The position numbers and the translations under genes are program-made. From positions 50,278,997 through 50,342,996 of the forward strand of contig OX411551.1 of NCBI GenBank assembly GCA_948146395.1: a stretch of DNA of 64,000 nucleotides. The letters are read 5' to 3'. The notes under the pieces were generated by a model. The model was not told where the DNA came from. It ran no database searches and saw only the letters and a program-made list of their open reading frames with translations. Positions 1 to 12,800 of the stretch are shown here, one piece after another; within the stretch, counting starts at the first letter, position 1; the number at the start of each line of letters is the position of its first letter. The DNA is from Fragum whitleyi (Eukaryota; Mollusca; Bivalvia; Cardiida; Cardiidae).

Positions 1-230
1 AAATAGACTTAAACTTTTTCACTATATACATTTTATATACCTTTAAGTCACATACAGACAGAACTGAAAAAATATTGAAGTACTTGAATAGAAACATAAC
101 ATGTATTATTCATTCCTGTATTCTGATTGGTTGAAAAACTCCCATAAGGCTAACCTGTCCAGTGAGGACTGGCTAGCCGTATGGGTCCGTACGTTTAGCC
201 TACCAGACTAGCCATACGGACCTGTACGGC

Positions 231-447
231 TACTGGTTGAAGACCAATTCTCGCCAAGTACCAGTTCTCCCCACCACCCCTTTTTCTCGGCGAAGACGTA
301 AAGGAAACCCTTCTAAATTACAAAATATGTTGACAAGAACTTCTTTTAATCAGAAAATATTTTTTGTGAATGAATATTGCGTCTTTACTGTGAAAATTCG
401 CAGTTGGCGAGAACTGGTACTTGGCGAGAATTGGTCTCTAACCAGTA
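231..447. mobile_element. MITE with terminal inverted repeats of about 42 bp
   Basis: The left end (231-272) and right end (405-447) are near-perfect reverse complements, sharing ACCAATTCTCGCCAAGTACC and AGTTCTC. Both ends begin TA-CTGGTT, compatible with a TA target. The 75-codon frame that starts inside it is not a gene. A further partial palindrome (AGCCGTAT/ATACGG blocks) precedes it at 170-228. Confidence 0.8.
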
Positions 448-1029
448 TTCACTTCCATTTGTAATATCTTCAAACAAAAATAAGGATAGAAATCCTTAAA
501 AAAATAGACTTTATTTTTGCGGGAACAAGTGGACCGAGGAAAAATCGATTGGGGAACGAGTTGACTATTGCAGGGGGATGAGTTGACCAAAATCGCCCCG
601 AGTTGACTTAGGCCCGAAAGAGGGTGATGCAGGATGTATAGATAGATAGATAGATAGAGTTGACTGCCACCCGCCGAAGGCACATATCTCAAAAAATGTG
701 TACCTATTTACGTACCAACATTACGATTCCCCAGATACTAATCACTGAGCAGCATATCGACAGCTTAGGGCCGCAAATCGGGCACTTCATGGTTAAAAGT
801 CAAAATTGTTTTCTTCTGTCAAAATTAAGCGGAAGTCATCTGATTATGAATAATGTTCAACTTACAAATAAAACAACCGGATGTGCAACGATTTATTTCA
901 AGCTAGCATGGTAATCTAAAATAAACCATTTAATATGAACTTTCTAACATTAATCCATAGAATAAAAAATATTTCTTCTGTAATTTTTTGACAATCTTGG
1001 TATTTTTTTTATAGACTTGAAGCTTTACA
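448..1029. other. Upstream non-coding DNA with a short GATA microsatellite
   Basis: No gene seen. About 530-660 has irregular copies of GAGTTGAC-containing units, and 639-658 is a GATA tetranucleotide run. The rest is AT-rich unique-looking sequence. Confidence 0.5.
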
Positions 1030-1140
1030 GTCAAACCGGCCCCTCGTCAAACCGGCCCCCGGTCAAACCGGCCCCAAATCGGTCAAACCGGCCCCAATAT
1101 CGATTTTCGATCGGTTAAACCGGCCCCTAAAACCGGCCCC
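1030..1140 (+). repeat. Minisatellite of GTCAAACCGGCCCC units
   Basis: Six or so copies of a 14-20 bp unit with core TCAAACCGGCCCC. The same unit in opposite orientation forms the array at 3614-3751, next to the phafin start codon. Confidence 0.85.
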
Positions 1141-2574
1141 AATATAATTAAGACAATAAAGGGTGATAATTATATACAAATGCTCATTTTTTTTTTTTTT
1201 TTTTGGAAAGCTGTGTTGAGTGTCGTCTAAGAAAAAAAGAAACACTCCGAAAAATTTGTTTATTTATTTAAATTGCCTTTATCTCGAACTCTTTCATAAA
1301 TAATCAACATAATAATCAAGAAAATAATCAAGAAAATAATAAAGAAAAGACCATTTTAAATCAGTCACTAGTAATATAATTTTGTGAGGCTATTTTCGAA
1401 CTCTTTTTTATTCTTTTTCAAACTTTGACTTTGTATAGTTATTATTTTATAAAGCCATTATGAGTACAAATCTTCATTGAAGTTTTAACATATTATTAGT
1501 CAAATAATAGAATTGATAAGATTGTAATATACAGTCGCCACGCGTAATGATTAACCTTTGAATATATTGTGCAAAAATTATCGATCGGATTAATGCTTTT
1601 CAACTTTGCAATACACTGATTAATAATGGGAAGGAAGCTTACAAAAGAAGACTTTATACACACATACCTCGGCTAAACTATTAAAAAAAAAAGATGAAAA
1701 CAGACTGTACCAAATTTAAAGGGTTGCATGCCGGATGATAAAATGGTGCGATATGGTTTGAAAATATTATGGGAAAATGAGAACTAGGTATACAAAAAGT
1801 TCCCCTTTTTATACAAATATACAAGCATTTCACGTAAGACCCAGAGACTTCTTTTGATTTTTAAATAGCGGTCTTGATGCACCCCTTTAAATAAAAACAA
1901 TTCCATCCGTCAAAACAATTTAGACTTTCTTAAAGTCTTACATTAAATATCACTGTATGGAAACTCTGTACGCGACGTTGCAACGGTATTTTAAACATGG
2001 CGGACTTCAGTTCGATTAAAACGTGTATGTAAAAAAAATGATCAACTATTAGTAATAGTAAATGTTATATGGCGCCGTTCGTGTATAATATTGCTTCGAT
2101 TATCGTGGTTTCATTATTTTTCAAAAAAATGGGGCATTTCGTTATAGAAAAATTACACACAAACGTTTTCATATGACGTTATAACATGAGTATCAACGGA
2201 TTATTTATTCAAAGATTGTAACTTTAATGTAAGGATCATCTAAAAGGATTATATATTTAACTCTTTTTGTACCAAAAGTGAGTGAAACCTTCTTTTTCAG
2301 TAATGCATATCCGCCATCTTTAAGCAACCATTGCAAAGTCGTGTACATAGTTGCCACACACTGAATATGAGTCTTTGCACAATATTCAAAAGGTACAGAT
2401 TATTGAAGTATTGTTATCTTGCATCGCATTGGTCAACAAATCGGTGACACGGAGCGACAGGGTTGCAACTGCTTGTAAAGATATAGGAAGTAACAAAAGT
2501 TTCGTGCTGATCCTTCGAAGCATTCAGGCACTGATCCGAAGCTACACTATTTAACATTATTACCCGATCTCATA
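1141..2574. other. AT-rich non-coding stretch
   Basis: No reading frame, RNA gene or recognisable repeat that I can support. There is a T homopolymer near 1188-1204. Confidence 0.4.
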
Positions 2575-2735
2575 ACATCATTTTACTTAAGTTTATTATG
2601 CGGGGACAGCTTTCGAACGTCTCATCCGAAAGTCAATTAATTTGTTATTGTGCCTGGGTTTGAACCCACGACATTGAAATTCAATGGTTTTGAAGTCTGG
2701 TACTCTACCAACTGAGCTAATCGGGGACTTTAGGT
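2575..2735 (-). mobile_element. tRNA-derived SINE, minus orientation
   Basis: On the minus strand a tRNA-like head starts near 2727 with an A-box (TAGCTCAGTTGGTAGAG) and a B-box (GGTTCAAACCC). The acceptor arm does not close and the anticodon arm is malformed, so it is not a working tRNA. It continues into a CTTTCGGATGAGACG tail shared with the next element. Confidence 0.75.
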
Positions 2736-2861
2736 GTGTGTGTATTTCCGATTAATAATCGTCGCTATTGTAGCACATGCTCATATGAGCGACGCCCCCA
2801 GAAGACGGTTAGTTGTTACGGGGGATAGTGCAAGAATATATGACGAAACTACTGCTGAGAT

Positions 2862-3000
2862 CCGCCATTGTTCTTTAACGTGCTCGGTGTAAAGCACCGA
2901 CTCACGGGGCCTCGGTTTCTCATCCGAAAGACAATTAGTCTGTTAGTGTGCCAGTCCGGGTTTGAACCCACGCCGTCGAACTTCAATTTAAGGTATTTAG
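2862..3000 (-). mobile_element. Second SINE of the same family, 5' truncated
   Basis: Minus-strand B-box (GGTTCAAACCC), then CTTTCGGATGAGAAACCGAG and an AGCACGTTAAAGAAC tail, matching the body of the SINE at 2575-2735. The tRNA-like A-box part is missing or degraded. Confidence 0.7.
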
Positions 3001-3613
3001 GTATTACTAGTTGGTATTTAAAACATTATTATAATTACTCAATTTGGTAAATGCATTCGCGGCAAGAATGCTTAAATTATACTGATGTTTCAATAGCGTG
3101 AAACAAAATAAAAAAGGTTTGTATGCCGAAAAAATGTTAAATTAAAGGCATGTTATCAATGATTTACAGATTATTGATTACCATTGATCTTTAATTGTAC
3201 ATTAAATTAAATCAACAAACACGTTTATAGATTATTGATTGGCACCGGCCTTTAATTGCGTTATTAATTAAATCATCAAACACTAAGACAAAAGGGACAA
3301 AAGAAGACAAACGCGGTAATATCTTTTATGTTCTTTTACATATTTCTTGTGCATTACATTGACAAAATAATTCTGTACAATAGAGCCGATTTTTTTATTT
3401 CAAATATCACGATATATATATTTTTTACAACATACATTTAGCGCACGAAATAATATAATTAAGCTTAAGTTCTTTATTGGGGACTCTAAAATATGTATAT
3501 CATGGACCAAGATTATTAAAACTTCGAAGGTTCAAAATATTAAAGTATTCCTAAAGTAAATAATTGTATCGAACAAAAAATGAAAATAAATAGGGATCGG
3601 TCTGACTATTTCT

Positions 3614-3751
3614 TGGGGCCGGTTTGACCGATTTGGGGCCGGTTTGACCGTTTTTCTGAGTTGAGGGGCCGGTTTGACTATTTTTTGGGGCCGGTTTGAC
3701 CGTTTTGGGGCCGGTTTGACCGGGGGCCGGTTTGACGAGGGGCCGGTTTGA
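3614..3751 (-). repeat. GGGGCCGGTTTGAC minisatellite beside the phafin start
   Basis: Seven to eight copies of GGGGCCGGTTTGAC with short spacers, ending about 50 bp before the ATG at 3803. It is the reverse complement of the 1030-1140 array, so the two face each other across 2.5 kb. Confidence 0.9.
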
Positions 3752-3802
3752 CTGGTTCCCGACTTGAACATTAACAATGCGGAAGTGATTCAAAATCTCA
3801 AG

Positions 3803-3818
3803 ATGGTTGACAGATTGG
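3803..3818 (+). CDS. PLEKHF: Phafin coding exon 1 (start codon)
   Basis: A very short coding part: ATG then codons for VDRL plus one base, followed by donor GTAATG. MVDRLV is the invariant N-terminus of phafins, which fixes the start. The next exon is 4.5 kb away. A GC-rich minisatellite ends about 50 bp upstream, so it lies in the 5' UTR or promoter. Confidence 0.9.
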
Positions 3819-6800
3819 GTAATGTCACTTTGATTTTCAATTTTCTCTGTTATTTATATCATTTTTTAAAAGATAAAGCATTATTATTATACATTTGTTC
3901 AATGGAGGATCGTTTCATAATAATAAGTGGTTGTAAAAAGTTGACAATTTTGATTTCATAGTGCATTTATCTTCAAAAACTGACTAGACCCACCCAGTTT
4001 TGATTTGTTTAGTCACAAAAGAGTGCAATAATTTCTGATTTACCTGTTTTGACTATTCCAATAGACCGAATCTATTTGTTTTACTTGTTGACTTCATTGA
4101 CGGAAGGTCAGAAGAGCCATAGTGATAGTGTAATTCCTGTCTGATTGTCGGTTCAATCCTGAGGGTTGCACTCGTTCTTGTGGACGTTTCTTTTCTCTCC
4201 AATGGATTGATACTCGTAGACTTATGCATACATGTGATATTTCCATGGGGACTCATAGGCAGATTTAGACCTTTTCATAGGGAGATTGGGTCTCAAATAG
4301 GGAGATTTTGCGTAACGCGCGTTGTGGCTAAAAAAGGTGGGGGGGTTTGCAACGCATGTTTGGACCAAAAATTAATTATGATACCTTCCATACAAGTTTA
4401 TTTTATTTTTTTATTTTTAATTAAAACAGTTAATTATTTAAAGTATTTTGAGAGAGGATAGTATCGCACTGCTACAGAATTTGGTCTTTTAATATCAGAG
4501 AAATAGATGTTACAAATACATTTTTTTTTTTTATTTCTATGCAATTTTCAGGATCAAACAATATGTTTTTTTGTTTTTGTTTTTTTTAAAGAAGATAATC
4601 AGTTGAATATAATATCTTACCAAATTTAAAAGATGAAGGCCTTGCAATTTAAGAGGAAATTGTTTGTTTGTTTGTTTTTTTTTCTTTATTTCTTTGAGTA
4701 ATTTAGAAACCAAAAACACAAGGCTTACTTTTATTGGAGAGAACTTTCATGTGGCTGTCAGTAAAGCATTAGGTAATACTGCATTTATGCAATACTGCTT
4801 TATGCAAAGTATGAAATTCTAGGCCTTGTAATTGGAGACTTTTTTTTTTCAATCTGTTGCCATACAACCAGAGTTCTTCGTGATTAATGATATTCTGTGT
4901 AATGTTTTAAAAGGACTTGTCCTAAGGATCATCTCTGTGTAGTTTGAGTATGAAATCCGATGACTAGATTATTTTTAGAATTGTTGACGGATGGATGCAT
5001 GTATGAATGGACGGACGAAGAGACAGACCAATAAATCGTAACTAGCGCTAACTGCTACTAACCTACGCTAAAAATGAATGTTTTTGATAGCAAAATGACG
5101 ATAAAAGATGAAATTACAGACGGCATATTCCGAGATCGCGGACGTTAAAGAGGAACACGGTAGAATATGGATAGTAAAAGAGCTACCTCTCGGCAAATAA
5201 ATCCACGTTGAATAGCTTTATGAGAAGCTGTGTTAGCAGTGAAGAGCCAGTCCATAATTTTTCTATTCTCAAATCTATAACATTCGTGTTGACAAATAAC
5301 TTGATTAAACCATTCGATTCCTATTTCGAGTAAGACGGTTTCGGAATTTTAAGTCCTGTCTCAACTCTCAAACGACCCCAGCGAAGATCCGATGGAATCG
5401 CCGTGGCATGAAAAAGCAAAAGTCCGATGTTAGTTTCTTTAATTTCAATATCAAAAATCAAATTAGGATGACAATTTGAGAACGCATGAGACAGTTTGTA
5501 CTTTTTATTACTTTGATAATTTGAAGGTAAAACATACGTAGATCCACTAAATAAATATCTGCGTCGAAATTAAAGCATGACCGCTTCTTATTTTACTCAA
5601 TCACGGGTCTCGACACGAGGGTTTTTCTGCGATGCCGCCTAATTTTATCAAGGTCGTGTGAGCGTCGCCTTGCATATTATGTTTGACCTTTTCCTTCATG
5701 ACGCTTGTCGCGAAAAGTGGAAATTTTTAGCGGCTTTTTGGAATAGGATATTAAATAATTGCGGAAATTACTGCGTTTACAGCCATTTTAATTTTTCAAA
5801 ATAAGTGATAAAAATCTAATCACATTATCCACTACATTTTTAAAGTAATATCGGGAAACAACGTTTAACCCAGTTTAGATCTTGTTTCTAAGAAAGGTCA
5901 ATATTGATAATGCTGATCATCATAATTCATTTTGTATATAGTGTGAAGGGTGATAGGTACAGTAGCACCTGTTTGTCGGCAATGGTTGATAAACGATGAC
6001 ACTTCCAGACAGATAAACAACGCTTTACCCGATTTTAGATTTCTCACTCCCCATTCGAGCTTTCAGACCGGCGATTTGCATTTTCGGCTTCCAATTTATT
6101 TTTTTTTTCAAACTTCCTCAGGTCGGGAGAAATGGTCTCCCGATCGGGAGAGCGGGAGGGAGGTTTAAATATTGGGAGAAAACGCCGAGATCGGGAGATA
6201 TCACATGTCTGCCTATGTGGCATAGGAGCTGGAGGCTTGGAAAGGATGTGGTGGTTGCACTGGTTAGAGAAATACCAGGAATCCATTGTTAGGTGCTTCA
6301 GCCCTCGCGATTTAACTGAAAAAAATTACAACTCAATCAATCAACCCTCTGATTGTCAATATACAATTCTTGTTTATGTGATTACAATTCTTGTTTACAC
6401 AATATACAAGTCTACAATTATCATATAGAGCCAATTTGTTGTAAAATATAGGAAAATGGGCCCAATGTAGGATGATTGTTTGTTCATACGAAGGGCGGTA
6501 CCCTACGAAAGGTCCTTAGGGAAACTTGGCCGATTTGTCAGAAAATATGGAAAATGGCTTTTTGGGGTTTTGCTCAAACTACATGTATTGTTGTTAAATG
6601 AGATTTCAATCACAATTTATTAATGAATTTCTCTTGAGACTTTCAATGGATAATTCCTAGGTGTAAAGTAAGGTCAGGGATTAATCTAGCTCTGCGTCCT
6701 GGATTCATTGTTTTTTATAGATAGGACGCAATGTTTTTATAAATGTGCGTCTCTAGGGACTCATAAGACTTCACTTGTTTTTCTTTTAGAGATATTTATG

Positions 6801-9800
6801 TTGTAAAGAATCCATTGGTAAACATCAAATCAGCTGTTTTACCATATGTTCAAATTTTTCTTCATGGACACTGTTTCCTGCATAACATTAAAAATCATAT
6901 GATTGGCTTATACATCGACACTTGACACTTTCTCATTAAAGCATATCAGATTAAAATGAGGAAAAAACTTGATAGTCAGTAGAGCATCTCAATCCCTCCT
7001 GGGCCTCTTGTTTTCACTAGAGGGTTAAATGAGGTCCAATTATTCACCAACACTCAAATCATGAAAAAGGGGGTGCGGATGGAGGGCATGTTTTGAATTG
7101 TCTTTTGTCACAGTCCACATATCACCTTTATCATTTACACTGGAACTCTATTAAAAGGCTGTGGTCGGGGTCCATGAAATGAAACAGAATCTCTCGGAGT
7201 GCAGGACGGCATTTTTCGATGAGCGAGAAAAAATGCTGTAAAGTCAATTAAATGAATATGTAGTTAAGACATTTGGGCCTTAAATTTTCAAACCCTGTAA
7301 AACATGACTATAATATGAATAAGTTAAATGAAAAAGAAACAAAATTGTATCATATATTTACAAATAATGTAATATTTATAAGAAAATTCAATGGGATTGG
7401 CAAAGGGAGGTAATAAACCAATAAATTGGATAAGGGGAGAGTCGCTTTTTGAATCGTTTGTCAACAGCAGTAAATGTTCAGGATTTGAAAATATAAAACG
7501 AGATGAGCTCATTTTGCGAAAAACACGGCTTCTTCTGAAATTCATTTACTTGCATGTAAGCACATGCGAGCTAGCCTTTTCGGGGTCCAATTGCGTCCCT
7601 GCCGTCGACAAAGCCCAGTTGGTAGCGCGCCGGACTGTCAATATTAAGAATCCGTGTATCTCCGACGGGGGCACTCATTCTTTCTGACTATAAGTCTCTC
7701 ACCCATGGGTTAATAATCGTAGACCTATGTTAGCTAGCAGTTTCGGTTATGAAAGGATGTGATAGTTGTACTCGTGAGTTTGGTACTCCAGCCTTAGTGA
7801 TATAACTTTACGTCTGTCAGCAATCAAACTAGCCATTTCTCTCTGACCTGAGGCATTTATCGCCACCACTGCTCCGCAGGAGGTGTGAAAAAGAATTGGA
7901 TTGATTAACCTGGCTTCCTTCAGTATCGATTTTTATCTCAGTGTTTTCACCCTTCGATCTAAAATCGCGATCAAAACAGCATTAACGGCGGATTGGGTAA
8001 TATCGCTGCAGCATCCCAAAATGGTCCAACCCCCCCCCCCCAAATTTCGGGAGCCAAGTGGACCCCGCGTTATAATGGATTCAGCGCTCTAACAGATTTC
8101 GTTATAATGGAGTTGCAGTGTCACTAGTCTATGTTGGTCGCCTTCTGGGTGCATAGAAATTCCAAAATCCTAGTTATGCCTTTGTTTTGGGCTATTGTTA
8201 GAAAGGAAATTGGTGTAAAGTGTAATAACTATATTTTTGAGTAAATTACCTTTCCAAAGATGATAAGGAATCAGGCTGTATAGCCTTGTTAGTACAGAGT
8301 TAAGTGATTCAATCTAATATAGATCTTTTATATTATACTTGCAGTAAACAGTGAAAATAATGCTAGACGGATAGCATGTGTAGAACAGTGCTTTGGAACT
8401 TCTGGGCAGGTAGGTAGAGCTTGTGTTCAATTTGACCCACCAATAAGGGTTTTGACCCCCTGTATCTTGTATAATATCTACAAATGATTACTTCATATCT
8501 GTAAAAGAAAACTAAATTTTACTTATACTTCAACAAATTCTTCTCACTTTTTGCTCTCTGTGCTGTTTTGGCCCCATTTAAATTAGTTTTGACCCCCAGA
8601 ATATCTTGGTTGAGGATTCAATGACAAGTCTTGGTCCCTTGATCATATCTGTCTATCATCATTTTTTTGGGATACTACTCTGGAAACAATTTTGTGAGAA
8701 TATTTACTTCTTTTTAACAAAGATGGCAGATGCATTATGTATGATTCAGAACCTACAGATAAGCGTTGGCACTAGGATGTGTTATAAACTTTTACACAGA
8801 TCTGTTCATATTTATTTTAAGGAGATCTTTTTATGAATGTATTTCATTAGACTGGGTATTGCGTATGTTTTTCAGCCCCTTGCAGTGCCTGGGCGAGTGT
8901 TAGTGGGGGAGGGGGTACTGACAAAGATGTGTAGAAAAAAGCCCAAACCCAGACAGTTCTTTTTGTTTAATGATGTATTAGTGTATGGAAATATTGTGAT
9001 AAACAAGAAAAAGGTTAGTACAGTCAATGTTACTCCACAGAGTGAGGGACTTGGACATACCCATTTTTTCCACTTGTCTCTGGACAAGTAATACATGATT
9101 TCTACTTGTCCAGGATCAACATGAACTTCCCCGCAAAAAAACAAGAATTATAGACAAATAAGAGAAATAATTGTTTTTAATGAAGGAAATGCTGAAACCC
9201 AGCATTTTCTTCATTAAAAACAATTTTTTCTAAGTTTTGATACAAACATTTTGCTAGTTAATCTCTTACCTCTATCAAGTACCATTCCAACATTTGTCCT
9301 CATTTTACTTGCCCATTGACAAGTGGCAGAGAAAAATCTACTTGCCAGCAGGTAGAAAAACCCATGTTGGACAAGTCGGGCATGGGAATTCCACACCTCC
9401 ATCCAGAGAGACCACATCTTTGAAGTGACCACTATCATTATGGGACCATTTAAATGTCCCCTTCCTGTAATCAATGTAATTTGAAAAATAGAAATTACTG
9501 TTAAAAAATTATTGTTATTTATCCTATGTTGAAACTCAATAGAAATGTCTCGCTGAGACGATTCTAATGAGTTTGTAGAACATATGATTATTGAGAAATT
9601 CACAATAACATGTATATCAATTGAAAATTATGTTTCTTATAAAATATGAACAAAACATGCACTTAACTACTATTTACATCTCTCAATATATATATCCAAG
9701 GTTGATTGTTAGATTAGCCAAGAGTGTTTGAAATGGGAGGCTAGTATTAAACCCTGATCAATATGTGGATAATGATAACCTTAGTGGTATCAAAGGAGAA

Positions 9801-12800
9801 GAGGGGGAAGTACTTGGTTGAGAAAAACCAGGAATCCTTGGTTAGGTGCTCCAGTCAACGACATGTTTCGAAAACCTGTTAAAAGTGGTGTTGAACCCCA
9901 TTCAAGCAATTAAATCAATGTTTATCCTATAAAGTACACTTCACTAGGTTCAAATTTGATTGAAATTGGCCCAATGGTTTGGAAGGAAAAAATGTTCAAA
10001 GATATATAGTCAATATCAGACCCGCCCTACTCTGCCCTTTGTTTATAGGGGATGTGGTGTGTGTGTGTTTGGTTCAAAGAATATTCAAAAAACAATGTTT
10101 GAGAAAGGTAACCTAAAGAGCATTTCTGCTATTTGTATTTGTTCATTCCAGTCTAACAAACAGTACATCATGGCCTTGATTCAAATATGTTTATTTCAGT
10201 ATAACAAACAACATTATATCATAATTTGTATATGTTAATTTCTGTATCACAAAGAGCATATTATGGCGTTGTTCTGCATTAGTCTATTTCAGTATAACAA
10301 ACAACATATTATGGCATTGTTTAGTACATTGTATTTGTATATTTCAGTATAACAAACATGTTATCATGGCCTTTTTTTGTACATGTTAATTTCAGTATAA
10401 CAAACAACATATCATGGCATTAGAAGATGTCAAGATAGAAAGTGTTGAGGACCAGGGAAGTAAGTTTGATGCATTTATTAGTCATATACATGACATACCA
10501 AATATGGTAGTGTGTTACATAGAGGATATTGAATGAGTGGTCATGGAATACCAAATTTATTTAACAAGTCATCTATAAACACATAAAAACGATGCTACGC
10601 CGAGTTTTAGTTTTAATCTGTTTTAGATGACGAGTTAAAAAAATTCTGTATTTTAAGAGCACCAATTTTATATTCTATTTATAATATGACCCGAATTTTC
10701 GTGAAAAATTGTCAAAATTCTTGGAATAAAGCATTTCTATATTCCACGAAACTTATAACGCCACTTAAAACTGATGTCACAATATATACATTATGACATC
10801 ATTTTCGTGGTTACAAAATAGCGTTGCTATTCACATTGAGCTCATTTACATAGTTACTCCACTAGTGTTATAACACCCGTATAATATCAAAAATATTCAA
10901 CGGGATTATTTCACTCCCGCGACGTAGGTCATATTATAATTTTCCTTATTTAATAATGAGCCATTAGTGTAAAACTAGTGTATGTGCCTATATGCTGATA
11001 GGCTGTTAAAATAGTTTTGCACCAACACTACAAAAAGAAATAAAGGGAAATAGAGGATAATAGTTTGTTTCAGTGCAAGATCGATTTATATTTCATTTAG
11101 TGAACAAAAAAAGCTTTATTTTCACAAGAAAAGGAGCCAGGAGTGAAATTATAGCTTTTGTTGTTCACAAATGCAATATTAATTGGTCTTACTTAAAAAG
11201 GAAACGATTATTCTATTTCTTTAATGCATAAATCAGATAAAAATTTAATGTGAAAATTATAATTGTAAAATTGTCTTTCAAGAAATTTTGATCAAATGAA
11301 AAACATTAATTAAATGGGCGTGGCTAATTTCCAAATATGGTAAAATAAAAAATAAGTTTTCTCAGATTCTAATGGATGGATACCATTTAAATTTTACATG
11401 AATGATCCTTGGGTGACTCTTAATCAGTCTACCAAAAATTGTTGTGATCCGATGAAAATATGTATTTTATGGGCAGGGGTCATTTTTTATACGCCACCGG
11501 AGGTGGATGTATATTGGCGTCATCTTCTCCGTCTGTACTTCCATTGGTCCGTCCATCCGTCCGTCCGTATGTCCGTCGTCTTTTCTTGACAACTCAACTC
11601 CTCCTAAGTTTCTGGTTGGATCTTTTTGAAACTTGGTCAATGTTATCACCTCAATTGGTAGATGTGCATGAAGGAAGGATTTTATGGTTCGTTGATGTTT
11701 GCCTGCGTTATGCCCCTTAAAAACTTAGTCTCTGGGGCTTATTGCCTCAGTTATGCCCCCTTAAAATTTAGTCTCTGGGGCTTATTGAAATTGTAGCCTT
11801 GTGAATGCAACTCTTCCTAAGTTTCTGGCTGGATCTAAATAAAACTTGGTGGATGTTATAACCAAAACTGGTAGATGAGCATGAATTAAGGATTTTATGG
11901 TTCATTAATTTTACCCTTAATTATGCCCCCTTAAAACTTAGTATCTGGGGCTTATTGAAATTGCAGCCATTTGAACACAACTCCTCTTTATTTTTTGTTT
12001 TTATCTAAATGAAACTTGGTCAATGTCATCACCATAGTTTGTAGATGTACATGGATCAAGTTTTTTATGGCTCATTTATTTCTATGAATTATGCCCCCTT
12101 AAAACTTAGTGTCTGGGGCTTATAAAAATTGGAGCCTTGTGAAGGCAACTCCTATTAACTTTTTGTCTTTATTTAAATGATATTGGTCATTTTGAATTTG
12201 GTTTTGTAAAATAAGTAGTGTCTACAGTTATTTTCGTGAAACAGCAGCAACGTGGCGGCGTATTTTGTAACTATTCCACTCTTGTCTATATGTTATATAG
12301 TGGAAACTTTGAAAATCATTTTCTCAGAAAAACATTTTCTCAGAATGTAACTTATGGATATCAACCAAATTTCACTGGAATGATCCTTGAATGACCCTTA
12401 TCAGTCTATAAAAATTATTGTGATCCGATAAAAAATATGCATTTTATGGGCGGAGGTCATTTCCCCATATGTTATATAGTGGAAACTTTCAAAATCATTT
12501 TCTCAGAATGTAATTGATGGATATCAACCAAACCAACACAAACACAAAGTAAAGGCCCTAATCAGACTATGCAGATAAACAGGCTGATCTGAGTCTTCTT
12601 CATATGTCATGTAGAATTATTGGAGATGTTGTACAGTTACCAACATCGTGAAATTGACAAGATGAATGATTTTGGAATGGTTATGGAATGAAATTGAATG
12701 AGTGGTGGAGCGAGTTTTGAGTGAAATTAATGGTAGGTAATCCAACATCGCTAATTTTGTTCAAGATGAACAAAATTGGCGATGTGTATTACCTCCCTTT

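Larger units (their letters stand above)
3819..8344 (+). other. PLEKHF: Phafin intron 1
   Basis: 4.5 kb intron. It contains two SINEs (about 6186-6350 and 7567-7825) and a poly-C run at 8029-8041. 4040-6000 and 6360-7560 hold no gene or element I can name. Confidence 0.7.

Noticed and set aside
237..464. 75-codon frame at the left edge
   Set aside because: It spans a MITE from one inverted end to the other; no homology recognised.
9214..9603. 129-codon minus-strand frame
   Set aside because: Most of it is the ACTTGTCC dispersed repeat, which also occurs at 33020-33380 without keeping this frame; no protein family recognised.
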